NCBI RefSeq assembly: GCF_048544455.1
Contig: NC_133537.1
Location: forward strand, 307,805,738 to 307,869,737
DNA from: Silene latifolia
Lineage: Eukaryota > Streptophyta > Magnoliopsida > Caryophyllales > Caryophyllaceae
Direction of reading: 5' to 3'
DNA: 64,000 nt
The translations under genes were made by a program, and so were the position numbers. This document shows positions 12,101 to 24,496 of the stretch, piece after piece. Position 1 is the stretch's first letter. Each line of letters begins with the position of its first letter. Below the pieces are notes generated by a model that made no database searches, was not told the DNA's origin, and saw only the letters and a list, made by a program, of their open reading frames with translations.

Positions 12101-14712
12101 CCTTTTCAGACTTCCCAGCATCAGGCCCTATAAATTCCAAAGATTTAGTCTCCACCTGTACAGCATCGTCTAATGTTGCAGTAGACAATGTTGTACTTGC
12201 ACATTGGAGGCCAAGCTCAGGATTACCCCTCCCACTCTGGTCATCATCCTTGTCCGTCTCGGCATTCACAACTTCAGTTACATGGACAACCGTTCCCGTA
12301 GCATCAGCGGACATTTTCAAACATTCTGGTACCTCTCCAATTCCTTGAGCTTCTCTGGCCGGCATTTCAGCTCGGCGCTCTGCTTCACTAATCTCAGCAG
12401 TCGAAAATAGGAACTGAGTGACAGTTGGATCAGCGTCGATGGGCTCATCCTCCTCAATTTTCTTATCAGCTATCTGAGGTTCCCCAAGAACAGGCACCTC
12501 CATTTCCATAGTCTGCTCTTGTTCCTTTCCAGCAGTAGCCAGCGCATAAAACTTCTTCTCAGCATCATCAACTTCTTCTTTTGAATAATATTTTTCAAGA
12601 ATTTCCCGGTCAAATTTATGTGGTTCGCCAACGACCACCTCCTTCTCCACTACTCTCCTCCTTTTGTAAATGACGGAAATTTCCCGAGCATTACCAAAGT
12701 CCACATTGGTGTCGTTACTGTCATCCTCTCTGTTAGCAACCTCCTTAAATTCAGTCGTGTTGTAAAATTGCACCGCCTCCATTATCTGTTTTGTAGACAC
12801 CTCACGTGCTTTATCACTGGCTAGTTCATCACAATCAAGTGAGGCGGCTACCCCGCCTTCGAGGTCTCTACCAACATCTTCAGTAACCTCTTTCTCATGC
12901 TCGTATCCATCATCCTTCACAAACTCACCATCCTCCTCATCCTCCACATCATCACCATCCTCGTCCTCTCCCTCATCCCCATCACCATCGTCCTCCTCTT
13001 CATCATCATCACCACCCTGCTGCTCGTATCCCTCATCATCTACCTCCTCATTTTGCTCCTGAACACCGGAACTTTGTTGCAGCACAGGCGCTGATTTCAC
13101 GGAATCATTTATTCGTTCAGCTATCTCTTGCATTTCCACAGCATAATCCTTCATCCTTTGGCTTTGAAAGAATGATTGCGTGCATTGTGTAGCGACAGGG
13201 TCACTAGAATAGTTCAGACCTCATGTTAACCTTTTGAGCGTCATGGCTGCATCTGCATACCATGAATAGAAGACAGTAGCATTCCTTTGCATCTTCAAAT
13301 AAAGCTCATGCACATCCTACACTCAAAAAAAGAACAACAGTGTACTTTAACAAGTATAATTTTAACTTTAAAAAGTGTAATTCTAACGGACAAAAGTATA
13401 ATTTTAACGGACAAAAGTATAATTGTAACATACAAAAGTATAATTTTAACTTTGAAAAGTATAATTTTAACGGACAAAAGTGTAATTGTAACATACAAAA
13501 GTATAATTTTAACGGACAAATGTATAATTTTAACTTTGAAAAGTGTATTTTTAACTGGTAAAAGTGTAATTTTAACTGACAACCGTGTAATTTCAGCAAC
13601 TACTGATTAATATCGCTATTACAATTGTAGTGTAATTGTAGTGAAAGAAAGAGTAACTTTAAAACATGTTAAATTACATTTGACAAATGAACAAATAACA
13701 CTTACATCTACAGCCCGAGCTTTCAACTCCTCATCATCATCAACACCAGATGGGAGTTCAATCTCGATGAACTTTTTCCTGTCTGAAGTTGAAGGCAGTT
13801 GTAATGCCACATCAGTAACCACATTGCCAATGGCCAACACTTTGCTATCATTAGGCACACCACCAATGCTTAACACTTCCTTTTGAAGGCACCAAGGATA
13901 CTTGACCAAGGACCAAGTTTGCCGACCCAAACGGTTCTTGTCAAGCTCACCATGTAATCTTTCAGAAAGCGTCTGCCGATCCCAGTGCTTAATGAGAGGG
14001 AGGCTGTGGCGACAACTCTGACCACGGAAATCGAAACGTTGAAAGGACGTAATCATTAAGAACGGGATACAACCGAGCAGGGTCTGTTTATTTTCACCAA
14101 ATTTTCCAGGACATAACTACACCAATCGTACTACGTAATAGCCTTCACATCTTCAACGGCTCTCAAAAGTTTGAAGTCAATCCCGCTGTATGAAGTTGGA
14201 GTTATGAATGATGACATGGTGAGCAGAACAAACAGCCTGCAGAATTGAGGACCTCTGTTTTTGTTTTTTTTTCTTAAGATATCTTGGAAGACAATTCCTA
14301 AATTAACCCCTTTTATGTTGTACGCTTTCCGCCATTTGTCCCTTAATTGCTTGTTCTCCGGCGCTTGAGAATCCTTTTGGTGGCCCGTAGGTACTAGATC
14401 AACTGTTTTAGGACCAAGTGGTAACATAAAACAGTCATACACGTCATGCTTGGTGACCATGAACTCCTTATCTTTAGAGGCCCGAAAAATGTACGACTCG
14501 TCGCTGAATGCTTTGAGAAAATCTTTAACATGACCCATTGGATATGTTTTGAGCTTAAGCTCCAAAATACCACCAAAACCAATCCTCCGTACCGCGTCTC
14601 GCTGGGCATCATTAAGCTTTTCAACCAGCTCAACAAAGTTTTTGTCAAGACTTGACAGACACCTTTTCTTTTTTGGTCTTGGCTGCTTTAGCCTCATCGT
14701 GATCTGACATCT
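7998..14712 (-). CDS. Ulp1-like (C48) tandem protease gene of the MULE, multi-exon
   Basis: Read on the minus strand, the gene starts near 14712-14697. It has an N-terminal domain at 14697-14131 (RIGFGG...LELK, YDCFMLPLG), of the type found in front of plant transposon Ulp1 proteins. Next come an exon at about 14056-13700, a long acidic linker (13154-11988), a first protease domain (about 11280-9402) and a second (about 9155-7998). Ulp1 enzymes cleave SUMO or SUMO-like proteins; in MULEs the substrate is not established. Introns hold minisatellite arrays. The start is uncertain: the frame beginning MSDHDEAKA stops after about 21 codons, while the next ATG (14697) opens into the domain, suggesting a frameshift. 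Exon borders were not resolved, so treat it as a gene model with possible breaks rather than one proven CDS. Confidence 0.65.
8775..8925. repeat. Minisatellite array 3
   Basis: Copies in the inverted orientation (about 8775-8840) are followed by copies in the direct orientation (about 8880-8925) within an intron of the second protease domain. Confidence 0.7.
9402..11280 (-). other. First Ulp1-like domain with intact catalytic residues
   Basis: In order on the minus strand: a conserved block with ITREDIGTLNPGEQIMTSVIDGW (about 10950-10800); KLGKVLNKDEDIFGGWDAW (about 10320-10195); the His/Asp exon with DDHYSCACINF and IDYLDN (10122-9975); and the Gln/Cys exon with WQGQGYSRNDCGVF (about 9800-9760). 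This matches the His-Asp-Gln-Cys arrangement of C48 peptidases. The domain is spread over at least four exons. Confidence 0.75.
10370..10735 (+). repeat. Minisatellite array 4
   Basis: About 16 copies of the 20-23 bp unit in the direct orientation on +, lying between two exons of the first protease domain. Spacers such as GGACAAAA and ATACAAAA alternate. Confidence 0.85.
11490..11640 (+). repeat. Minisatellite array 5 (short)
   Basis: About six degenerate copies between the protease exon block at 11280 and the linker exon at 11641-11940, again in an intron of the minus-strand gene. Confidence 0.65.
11641..13154 (-). other. Acidic linker exons of the Ulp1-like gene
   Basis: A long open stretch (13154-11988, then 11940-11641) codes for a region with runs of Asp and Glu (around 13040-12900) followed by low-complexity, alanine- and glutamate-rich sequence. 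The motif TVTQFLFSTAEISEAERRAE near 12430-12370 recurs as SVTQFLFSTAEISEAERAVE around 12050-12000 in another frame, so the exon holds an internal duplication. Confidence 0.6.
13335..13660 (+). repeat. Minisatellite array 6
   Basis: About 13 copies in the direct orientation. The array ends in the same sequence as array 4 (CGTGTAATTTCAGCAACTAC, then TATCGCTATTAC), so arrays 4 and 6 with their flanks derive from one copied block. Confidence 0.85.
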
Positions 14713-15110
14713 GCTGAATAAACCAAAATTAATTAAAAATGTGACATATAGACCTTACATAACACAACAAAAAAATGTAATTTTAAGCTTTTCAACCTGC
14801 TCAACAAGCTACTTCGGTCGGCACTTGGCAGACACCTTTTCTTTTTTGGTCTTGCCTGCTTTAGCCTCATCGTGATCTGACATCTGCTGAAGAAACCAAA
14901 ATTAATTAACAATGTGACATATAGACCTTACATAACACAACAACAAAAAAACTATAATTTTAAGCTTTTCAACCTGCTCAACAAGCTGCTTCGGTCGGCA
15001 CTTGACAGACACCTTTGTTTTTTTGGTCTTGCCTGCTTTAGCCTCATCATGATTTGACATCTGTTAAAATTACAAAAATTAATTAACAATGTGACAGATA
15101 GACCTTACAT
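14613..15110. repeat. Tandem duplication (about 175 bp) of the start of the Ulp1-like gene
   Basis: Units begin at 14613, 14785 and 14962 with AAGCTTTTCAACC. Each holds the first codons of the minus-strand gene (MSDHDEAKA...KTKKEKVS) plus upstream sequence. In the two outer copies the frame ends after about 24 codons at CRPK*. Confidence 0.8.
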
Positions 15111-15119
15111 AACACAAAA

Positions 15120-15800
15120 TATAAATTGTAATTTTAAAAGACAAAAGTGTAATTTTAGCAGACAAAAGTGTAATTTTAGCAGACAAAGTGTAATTTTAAC
15201 AGACAAAAGTGTAATTCTAACAAAAGAAATTGTAATTTTAGCAGAAAAAAGTGTAATTCTAACAAAATAAAGTGTTATTTTAACAGACAAAAGTGTAATT
15301 TTAACAAAAAAAAAGTGTAATTGTAACAGCATAAAGTGTAATTTTAGCAGACAAAAGTGTAATTCTAACAAAATAAAGTGTTATTTTAGCAGACAAAAGT
15401 GTAATTCTAACAAAATAAAGTATAATTTTAGCAGACAAAAGTGTAATTCTAACAAAATAAAGTGTTATTTTAGCAGACAAAAGTGTAATTCTAACAAAAT
15501 AAAGTGTAATTTTAGCAGACAAGTGTAATTCTAACAAAATAAAGTGTAATTTTAGCAGACAAAAGTGTAATTCTAACAAAATAAAGTGTTATTTTAGCAG
15601 ACAAAAGTGTAATTTTAAGCAACAAAGGTATAATTTTAACAGATACAAGTGTAATTTTAACGGTTAAAAGTGTAATTTTAACAGACAAAAGTGTAATTTT
15701 AATCATTAAAAGTGTAATTTTGACAAAAATGTGATTTTGAGCGACAAAGCGTAATTTTAAACGAAAAAGAGTAATTGTAAGCAACAAAAGTGTGATTTTT
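15120..15800 (+). repeat. Minisatellite array 7, the longest
   Basis: About 30 copies of a unit alternating between AGACAAAAGTGTAATT and AACAAAATAAAGTG forms, so much of the array repeats as a ~44-45 bp dimer. It lies upstream of the protease gene. Confidence 0.9.
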
Positions 15801-16402
15801 CAAAAAACTCTGGGTAATCTGAATGAATATGAACATAACAATCAAAAAGTACTAAAATATCTGGGTAATCTCAATTAACATGAAAGGTTAAAAATCTGAA
15901 TGCTTGTGCTTCAATGGAATAGTACAACATAACACACTGAATGTATGTGCTAAAATAGATAAGTAAATGTCCTAAATGTGCTAAAAATAACTGGGTAATC
16001 AAAATGAAGTAAGCCAATACAGTGATCAAATAGAATAGTACAACAACAATGGCGAATGGCAATTACATAACAATGCCCAATAAATTAAAAAAACGTCTAA
16101 TCAAAATAAATGAAGAGAAAAAATAATAAAACTCTAAAAACCAAAAAAAATACCTTTATAACCTACAAAAAGTAATCTGAATTGACGAAAATGGCAGGTT
16201 GCAAGTGAGTGAAGAAAATGGAGAAGAAACCGATAATAAGGTAACAAAAAAGCGATAGAATTGGGAGATTTTGAGAGCAGTTTCTTTCTTAGACGGTTGA
16301 TATTATTGGGGTTTAATTTGGGGGAAATATTTTGGGGGAAATTTAATTTTGAATAATTGAGTGAAATGAGAAATGGGGGTAAGGCAGTGGGACGTGTATG
16401 AT
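15801..16402. other. Right subterminal region of the MULE
   Basis: AT-rich sequence with no gene. CTGGGTAATC recurs around 15810, 15860 and 15990. It probably contains the promoter of the minus-strand protease gene. Confidence 0.4.
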
Positions 16403-16975
16403 TAGGGATGTCAACGGGGCGGGTATAAGTGGGTACCGCCTCGCACCCGCCCCAGTTGGGGCGGGGATGGGTAGAGCTTTGGCGGGTGGTGGGACGGGTG
16501 CAGGTATGAAAATTGTACCCGTCATGGATAATGCGGCGGGGATGGATTTTGCATCTTACCCGCCTCATACCCGCCAATTGCTAAAAAAATTAGTGCGATT
16601 ATGACAATTTTTTAAATCTTATTTAGTTATAATGAAGATATAATGTAAATAATAGCTATTTTATAAAGTTTTTTACTAACTTCTTTGGTGAAAAACTAAA
16701 CTTATAATGATAAATTCAAAAAAAAAAAAAATTAATAATGATTAAATCAACATTTGTGAAAAACGTTTATTGAATAAAATTATGGTGTAGTGGGTCAATG
16801 GATAAGCGGGGAGGGTACGGTTTTCTATTTCCACCCGTTGGGGTGGGGATGGTTTTGGAAACTTGTACCCGCCACGGGTGGTGGGGCGGGGATGGGTACG
16901 AGTTTTTCTTGGTGGGTACGGGTACGGGGGAGCCTATATTCATCACCGCCCCGCCCCGCCCCAATGACATCCCTA
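16403..16975. mobile_element. hAT-type MITE, GC-rich
   Basis: The ends are inverted repeats TAGGGATGTCAACGGGGCGG and TAGGGATGTCATTGGGGCGG. The flanks carry the 8-bp duplication TGTATGAT (16395-16402 and 16976-16983), the length typical of hAT elements. The interior has repeated GGGTACGGGT-type tracts and no transposase. A fragment of a related element lies at 34120-34281. Confidence 0.9.
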
Positions 16976-17174
16976 TGTATGATGTTTGATTGACAACCTG
17001 CATGCATGCTCATAACCTATGAGAGGTAGGATGAGAGAGGTAATTGTTTTAGCCATTAGAATAATATTAATAGTTGCTTTTTACTTTTAATCTAAGCCAT
17101 TCAAACACATGATCTAAGGGTAGACAATGGAACTTATGGACTCACATGTAAGAGGAGGACTTAGTTGATCTTAT

Positions 17175-17293
<119 letters not shown>

Positions 17294-18946
17294 GAATCGG
17301 GATCCCGTGCGAACTAAATTACGGTGTTAACTGCATTTAACTAAACACGAGACCATTAGATCAAAGTAATCGATGGCCAATATTACACACTCCCTTCATC
17401 CTCTTAAACAAACCTCTACACTTAGAGTACCCCGTATCACTCATCCTGTCTCTCTCTCACTCATCCCCACGACCCCAAAACAAAACATCCATCCAACTAA
17501 CGCCGGCACCAGAGTTAGCTCCGACAACCCCACCGCCATCACTATCCACAACCTAGAAATCACTGTAAACTCGCAGGACTCGATGTCAGCGGCGTTTTCG
17601 GCGATAGATTTGAGGAAACGGTCGATATTTCACTGTGTGGATGTCAGAAAAAGAAGTGGAGACGAAGAACAACTTGTGCGTGGTGCGTGTGAGGGCCCAC
17701 ATCTGACGGAGCTCGACCATCACCCTCGGTGTTCATGGTTTTTGCTTTGATTTTCATAATTTCAAAACTTAGATCTACTCAAAATGATTTATAATTTTAT
17801 AATTTTAATCACCTTTCCCGTCGGTTACCACCTCAACCCCATTATACCCTCGACAAACTTCCACATCTACAAAAATTGATTTTAAAATTCCAGATCTACA
17901 AAATTTAAGCAATGGTGGTTGGCGACGGTGGATGAGTGCTGATAAGGTGGCTGCGTACTTGTCATCCACAGCTTCAGAAGTGGCATCGGGTAATGGACTT
18001 CATTGTTTTTTCCGATTAACCCACAGCATATAGCTACTGGCGGTAGATTCATTAGTTTTGCAATTTTTGCGGTTGGTTTTAGATCCGAATCCTGTAAAAG
18101 TTATGTTTGCAATTAACATCTCGAAGTTATACAGGAGACTTCCTCTCCATATTGCATAAGAACAAGATAATTAAAGACACAATGTTGACAAAAGGGAAAA
18201 CCTCTCCGACTTTGGGTCTGCTGCTACAGATGTCGGCAGCATTTTGAAGCCAAGACTGGTATAAATTGCTTGGGATCATTGTTTGTTCAGTATCCATAAT
18301 GAAATGGGCCTTTCTTCTTATTTTCCTTCTAGCTTGATTTTGCTTCTGGGCACTTAGCTGCTGTTGCTGAAATTGGTACGGAGTTGCTTTTAGCACAGTG
18401 TCGCTATGAGACGGTGATGGTGGAATGGTGGTGATAGGTGAGGTGGTGGTGGGGGAGTGGTGAAAGGCGGTGATGTGGTGATTGTGAGGTGGGTGGCGGT
18501 GGTGGTTGTAGGGGCAGTGGTGGTTGTCGCGTTGGCGGTGGTATCGGCTGTAGTAGTTGGTGGATACATGTAATATGACTCTAGATACACTTGGTATGTA
18601 GTAAAGATACACGTATTGATTTGTGTATCCGGTAATAATACGATGCGTATCTGAGAGTATTAGTATGTGTATCCGGAAGTACTAATTTGTGTATCTGAAA
18701 GTATTATACCGTGTATCTGAATATCTGGTTTTATCGACTTGTGTATGTGGGTTTGATAAGATGTGTATCTGGCTTTAATGACATGTGTATCCGCAAGAGA
18801 TATGAAATGTATCTGAAAAAAAAATGTATCTTAAAAAAAAAAGTGTAAAAGTGCATCTAGAACTTTAGTGTGGAAAAAGTGTATCTACCTGTATTGTAAA
18901 ATGTGTCTGAACAAAAGGTTATATGCTAAGTAATAAAAAGTATCTG

Positions 18947-18983
<37 letters not shown>

Positions 18984-19036
18984 ACTGGGCTAGTTCGTAC
19001 GGTTCGTACGTTAAGGTAGTTCGTACCTGAACCCGC

Positions 19037-19040
<4 letters not shown>
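17294..19040. mobile_element. Second (TA)n-bounded transposon, non-autonomous
   Basis: The ends form an inverted repeat: GAATCGGGATCCCGTGCGAA at the left against GGGGCGGGTTCAGGTACGAA at the right, both directly abutting TA repeats. No transposase is present. Inside are gene-like stretches without a long clean frame, a GGTGGTGG-type region (18410-18560), diverged repeats of GTGTATCTGAAAG (18590-18900) and a poly(A) run at about 18948-18978. It may be a non-autonomous MULE that targets TA microsatellites; the family is inferred only. Confidence 0.65.

Positions 19041-19077
<37 letters not shown>
19041..19077. repeat. (TA)n tract, right border
   Basis: About 37 bp of TA repeat, after which the sequence of the host LTR retrotransposon resumes. 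Confidence 0.9.
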
Positions 19078-19078
<1 letters not shown>

Positions 19079-19304
19079 GATTATCAACTTGAACAATAAC
19101 ACAGCATATTATGGTTCCTCAACAATTTGTTTTATCGTACCGACCCACATATATCGCATAAAATTACATCCACACTCAACTTACAAAATCAACGGTAAAG
19201 CTAAACAATGTTACTAAACACCAACAATGAGGATTAATATAAAAGCATCCAAAAATATGATGATTCAAACAATCCTAAACTCGAAAAGTTCATGTAACAG
19301 TGAC

Positions 19305-19455
19305 ACTCGATCGAGTTGGTCAGGCACTCGATCGAGCTGGCCCTACTCGATCGCGCTCATCAGCTACTCGATCGAGTAGGCTGAGATCAGAATAATACTC
19401 CACTACTACCATACCTTTAGTTACTCGATCGAGTGAGGGGCACTCGATCGAGTGG
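19305..19455. repeat. Internal ACTCGATCGAGT cluster
   Basis: About six copies of the palindrome or near variants (CACTCGATCGAGTTGG, ACTCGATCGCGC, ACTCGATCGAGTGAGG) lie in the non-coding part downstream of the gag-like region on the minus strand. Confidence 0.85.
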
Positions 19456-19678
19456 CCAACAGGTCCGATATCCCCCAATGTCAAATGTAAACTAAGCAAA
19501 CATATAATCACGAGTCGGGATGCTCTCTCGGCCCTAAAATCCTGCATTACAAGTCTAACAATATTCAAAGTACGGCCATATGGTCAACCATACAAACCAA
19601 GATCCAAAAGTATCAACCGAAAACGGAATAATATCCACCATAAACTATGAAACATAAGAAGAAGAAAATGGAGTATCA

Positions 19679-21258
19679 TCACTCCTGTTGCTGCTCCGCC
19701 ATGACCTCGTCATCACCGCCACCACCAGAAGTGCCTGCTCCCGCCGCGTCATGACCCGCATCACCGTCAATACTAGCATCTGCTCCCACGCGCCAAGGGG
19801 CCAAACAACCATAGGGGTCCGACTGAGGCTCTCCCCGAGTAGACATATCCACACCAAAAGAGTGGAAGACACCATTGTCATCCCCAACACCCCGCCACCA
19901 CACCGGCTGAGCTTCCGTGGTCCCAATACCCTGTACATAAGCCATCTCATGAAGGTTCCGGAGTGTCAAGGTAGATGACACCTTCTCCGTGAGGTCGCTC
20001 ACTCGTGTCTCCGGGATATATAAAGGATGGTAACCGGGATACTGATACTGTGGCGGCAGTGGCTGCTCCGGCTGCGCAGGCTGAGTCTCAGCCACCCTCT
20101 CCCTCACTTGGCGTGGCCCCCTCCCCACTCTAGGTCGGTCATCCTCAGCTCTTACATTTTCCCCCTTCCTTGGCTCGGGCATCACCTGTAGGATCTCTGG
20201 GTTGATGAGGTACGTCTGCCCCGCAGGACTCTTCTCCTCCTCCTCCTCGTCAGAATCGGCAGACACCACTGTCGCTGGTAAAGGCTCTATAGCGGGAAGG
20301 TGCTCAGGAGCTATTATCCGCATCTAACTCATACCCCACACTCTCCATGCCAAACTACCATCCCCCAAGGTTCTCAATCATTTCTGGTCGAGGAAATAGT
20401 CTCGGTCCAAGGTAGGCACCGTGGTGGTCAAAGGGGTGTAGGCCGAGGAGGTCTCAAAGGAAGTCAGCCTCTCTGCCAACCGAGTGGCAATGGCCCCACA
20501 ACTCAGGAAGCGGGTATCGGAAGAAGCCATCAACGCTAAACTAGCACACACCATAGCAGAGGCACTAAAGGTCACTCTCTGAGACCGGGCAGGGTTAAGG
20601 TACGCCATCAGCAACATCAACTCGTGTGAGTTTAACTTACTCACATCCTTCCTCTCATAAAGCATACATGTCAAAGCATGAAGGAAAATCTTCAAAGTGA
20701 TATGTTGAACATCGTTGATCAACATGTTCCTCGAAGTAGGAGCTGATTTACCGGTAAGACAAGGCATCAGGCTACTAACCCCACACTCAGATGGTATATC
20801 CCGAAGAGCTCCCTTGGCGGGTTTAGCAAGGCCAAGGTGAGAAACAAACATATCCATGGTAAGAAGAAAACTTGTGTTAATGAGGCGGAACTCCACAGTT
20901 TGTTCCACCGCATCGTACTTAAACGAACTCATAAACTCAAGGGTCAAGAAGGCATAGGAGTGCTTACGGAGGTGATATAACCCAGTCATCCCCAAAGTCT
21001 CAAAGATGTGCCTAACATCGGTCTCATCTTTCGGTTCTGCAAGGCCACAAAATTACCCCTTTGGGAAAAGTCCACAAAGACTACTGACGGGTACTCCGAT
21101 ACTGCTGGGACCATAGGTCCACTCCCCTCACCTACCTCAGGCTCAGAATCCCTCCCCCTCTTGCTCTGTCGGGTTCCCATGGTTGGTCTCGACATCTGTT
21201 TCAACATATGACTTAAATATACAACCACATATACTTGAAAAACATGCAAGGCATTCAT
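19679..21258 (-). pseudogene. Gag-like (ORF1) region of the large LTR element, broken
   Basis: Three open pieces follow each other on the minus strand: 21258-20986, 20995-20378 and 20323-19679. The first two are in different frames (shift near 20990), and stops separate the second and third, which share a frame. The protein starts with a basic stretch (MGTRQSKRGRDSE). It continues with a block containing HLRKHSYAFLTLEFMSSF, VEFRLINTSF and MDMFVSHLGLAKP, which resembles the ORF1 of Athila-type plant retrotransposons, and ends in an acidic, proline-rich part. The family assignment rests on my reading of this pattern. No zinc knuckle or protease follows. Confidence 0.6.
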
Positions 21259-23129
21259 GTATAATCATAGAAAGGAACAACTAAGTACACACTTTCACCA
21301 ACAATCCAAAGTTATAAGTATATACTCTCAATTTTACTAGCAGACGGTCTCACAGCTGTAAAGATTATAACAAGTATGGCTTCCATTTACATCATAACTA
21401 CTAATCTTGAAAATTCGACCTTCAAACAAGTTTTACCAATAAACAAATTTCATCATAATGTAAGAGAAATTTCAGTTTGGAGCACTTTTAAGACGAAGTT
21501 TTAAGGCAAAAATTTTTGAGGGAAAATCATCAAAATCAACTCTAAACATGATATGTATAACATATATATCCCAACTTTTATCCTTTTACATACAAAAGAC
21601 AACCAAAATTCAATTCAAAATCTCAAACCCTAGAAAATTTGGGTCATATAAACTCCCAATTTGATTCGATTTTTGCATAACAAATGCTAATATTCAACAA
21701 AGTGAAGCAATTAGATCATATTACAACCATTATAAGCAAGATTTAGCCCACATAAATCGATTTTTCCAACAACTTTCAACATCCTACATGCTTCTAATTA
21801 ATTTAAAACATCAAAATAGGATAGATATTCATACCTTGATTGATTAGCAAGCAAAAGGAACGAATTAAGCAAAGAAATCACCAAAGTTCAAGCACAAAAT
21901 CAACAAGAATCAGAGTAATTTGAGAGAGTTTAGAGATTAGGGTTTGCGGAATAGAAGAAAGAATAGGAGGAAAGAATTAGAAAAGGGTATATGAACCCGT
22001 GTTTCAGCGACACTGTAGCAGCTTACTCGATCGAGTAAGTATGTTACTCGATCGAGTGGCCTCCACTCGATCGAGTTGAAGCTACTCGGTCGAGCTTTCG
22101 CAGGGAATTTAAACTTTCTCGACATAATAGCTTCCTAACTAGATCGAATGAGGTCTACTCGGTCTAGTAGGCACTTGTACTCGGTCAAGTAAGACTAGGT
22201 ATATGGTCGGAAATATAAGGTTAACTAAAGATTCATGCAAAACAGCAACGCGTGTCGATTTCAAAACAAATTTGGAAATCGCCACAGATTATTATACTCA
22301 TTCACAACGAATTACTTTCACACCAATACAACGTATCAATCTAACAAACCTATCACTTTATACAACCCGTTTAACCTCATTCTATGACAACATTACGCAA
22401 CCAACTGACTGTACTATTAGCTTTCTCATGTATACATTCAACACACTTCGTTTCACTTATGTTCATGCAATTGTGACCGCAACAAACTAACTTCTATTCA
22501 GGTCACTCTAAACAGACGTCTAACATGTACCATTCCTTATCATTCAAGCGTATTAACAGTTTAACCACGTCACACAACAATTATCAAGTAGCCTACTCAA
22601 CTTAATTACACCATATTGCAGAAGCATTCAAACAGTCATTTATCACATCCTCCAAGTACTACTTGGTCAGCTGCTATGATTCATTCAAAACTTGCTATTT
22701 ACCATCATTACCACAAACCATACTCACAATTTCTTCCATATCTAGTACTAATACCAACCATTTATAATAAACATTACCGACACCACATCATACACACTAT
22801 CTCGTATTACAAACATATCACCAATTCCATTGCTACTCAGCTATAGATTCCCACAGCTCTAATCACAATTATACACACTAGCATCAATAAAGACTCCATC
22901 ACAAACATTCCTAACATCACTATTATACACACTAGGCACATAATTCCCGACTCAATATCCCCATAACCGGTGACTGGCTTAAGCACAATGGGGCCATGAT
23001 TTTGAAATGAGGGCGCCTACTCACCCAAAATCTAGCATCAGCTGGGGCTCCCAATACACATGTACCAGGTTCATATTATTAGACTCACTACGTTCATTAT
23101 GCTCATTTGTTACAAGTTCCAAAATCGTC
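21259..23129. other. Leader region of the large LTR element
   Basis: Untranslated leader between the primer-binding site and the gag-like region on the minus strand. It has a further ACTCGATCGAGT cluster at about 22020-22195 and no convincing gene. The short open frames at 22203-22490 and 22616-22846 look like chance in C/A-rich DNA. Confidence 0.55.
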
Positions 23130-23141
23130 GCTCTGATACCA
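23130..23141 (-). other. Primer-binding site, initiator Met tRNA type
   Basis: On the minus strand the sequence is TGGTATCAGAGC, three bases after the LTR end. It continues into the GACGATTTTGGAACTT leader seen in many plant LTR elements. The match to the 3' end of initiator methionine tRNA is from established knowledge. Confidence 0.9.
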
Positions 23142-23144
23142 CTT

Positions 23145-24491
23145 TATGACACCCCCATATACCAAGGAGCCTTAACAAGACCTTCCCTAGCATATAAGGG
23201 CATCACCATCTCGGTTGCCCGAGGACAGTAATAATCAAATGTCGATAAAAGAACAATTAAAGCTTATTACAAGTGATTAAACAAACTAAGATATACAAAG
23301 ATACAACTCGGACCACTATCAACTGTATGATCTACACTTCTGTCATGACTGGTGAAAGACTCATCCTACCCAGTATACAGCTATCATTCCAGACATTACC
23401 TGCTAAGACTGACTGCTCGTCATAAGGGATCACGGCAGACACAACAGAAACAAACAAGCAGACAAAACCACACAAGGTCAGTAACTGAAGAGACACACCA
23501 ACCACTGACACAACAAAGCAGACACAACAGCACACACACACACAAGCCACATCTCCACCAATCAATCATCGTCACCGAATGTCCACTGGACCAGCCCTGC
23601 CAGTGGGGGACCGCAGTCGTTCCCACCTAAGCCCCCCTCATCATACCGAGTGATAACCCTGTCCCATTAAGGTGCACATACCCTCCCGTGGCGGGTTCTA
23701 CGGAGTGCGAAACTAGGGTGTAAAGCCACTCCCACAAGTGACTCCACTCAGCCGAGGACGCACCTCGAGAACCAGAGACAACCAACCACAACCAGATGTA
23801 CCACAACAACGATAAACAACATAACGCAACACCAACCAATTACCACAACCAATCAGCCATAACGATACAACAACAACCAAATCATATTAAAAGACACTCT
23901 AACAACCAACAGTACTGAGTAGGCGAACCTACCTTTAGCGCACCGCAGCGATTCCACTCCCGATCACAAGATGTCACACAACCACGCAACAAACCTATAC
24001 AAACAGTACAATCATCTATCACAACCACTATAACCCTAACTGAGAACAACAACAACAATAATGATGACGATGACATACCTAAGCATAGCTATCCGGCATC
24101 AAGACCGCTACCCGACTCAAGCAACCTATCCCCATGGCATAAGCATCTTCAAGGACCTCAAGGAAGGAACTATGGTGAAGGGAAGGAGGAAAGGCGACAT
24201 TTAGGTTTAGAGGAAGGAGGCGAAAATGATTTGCGGATTCACGAAACACGATATATAACTCCTCGTTGTAAACACATTACTCGATCGAGTAACTAACTTA
24301 CTCGATCAGGTGAACCCTACTCGGTTGAGCCTCCCGGATACTCGATCGAGTGGCCTCGAATAGATCGAGTACCACACACCCAAAGCTTACCATGTCACAA
24401 GACACCGCTCATAAGGTTTCCCAAAGGCCAAGACACGTCACTAAGGTCTGTTAAAGTCAGTCAACGGGTCCCTAAAAGGACGGGTATTACA
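23145..24491 (-). repeat. 5' LTR of the large retrotransposon
   Basis: Pairs with 481-1815. It carries an extra 18-bp piece near 23510-23530 and scattered substitutions. Transcription should start within this repeat and run leftward. The palindrome cluster is at about 24278-24372. Confidence 0.9.
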
Positions 24492-24496
24492 CTCAT

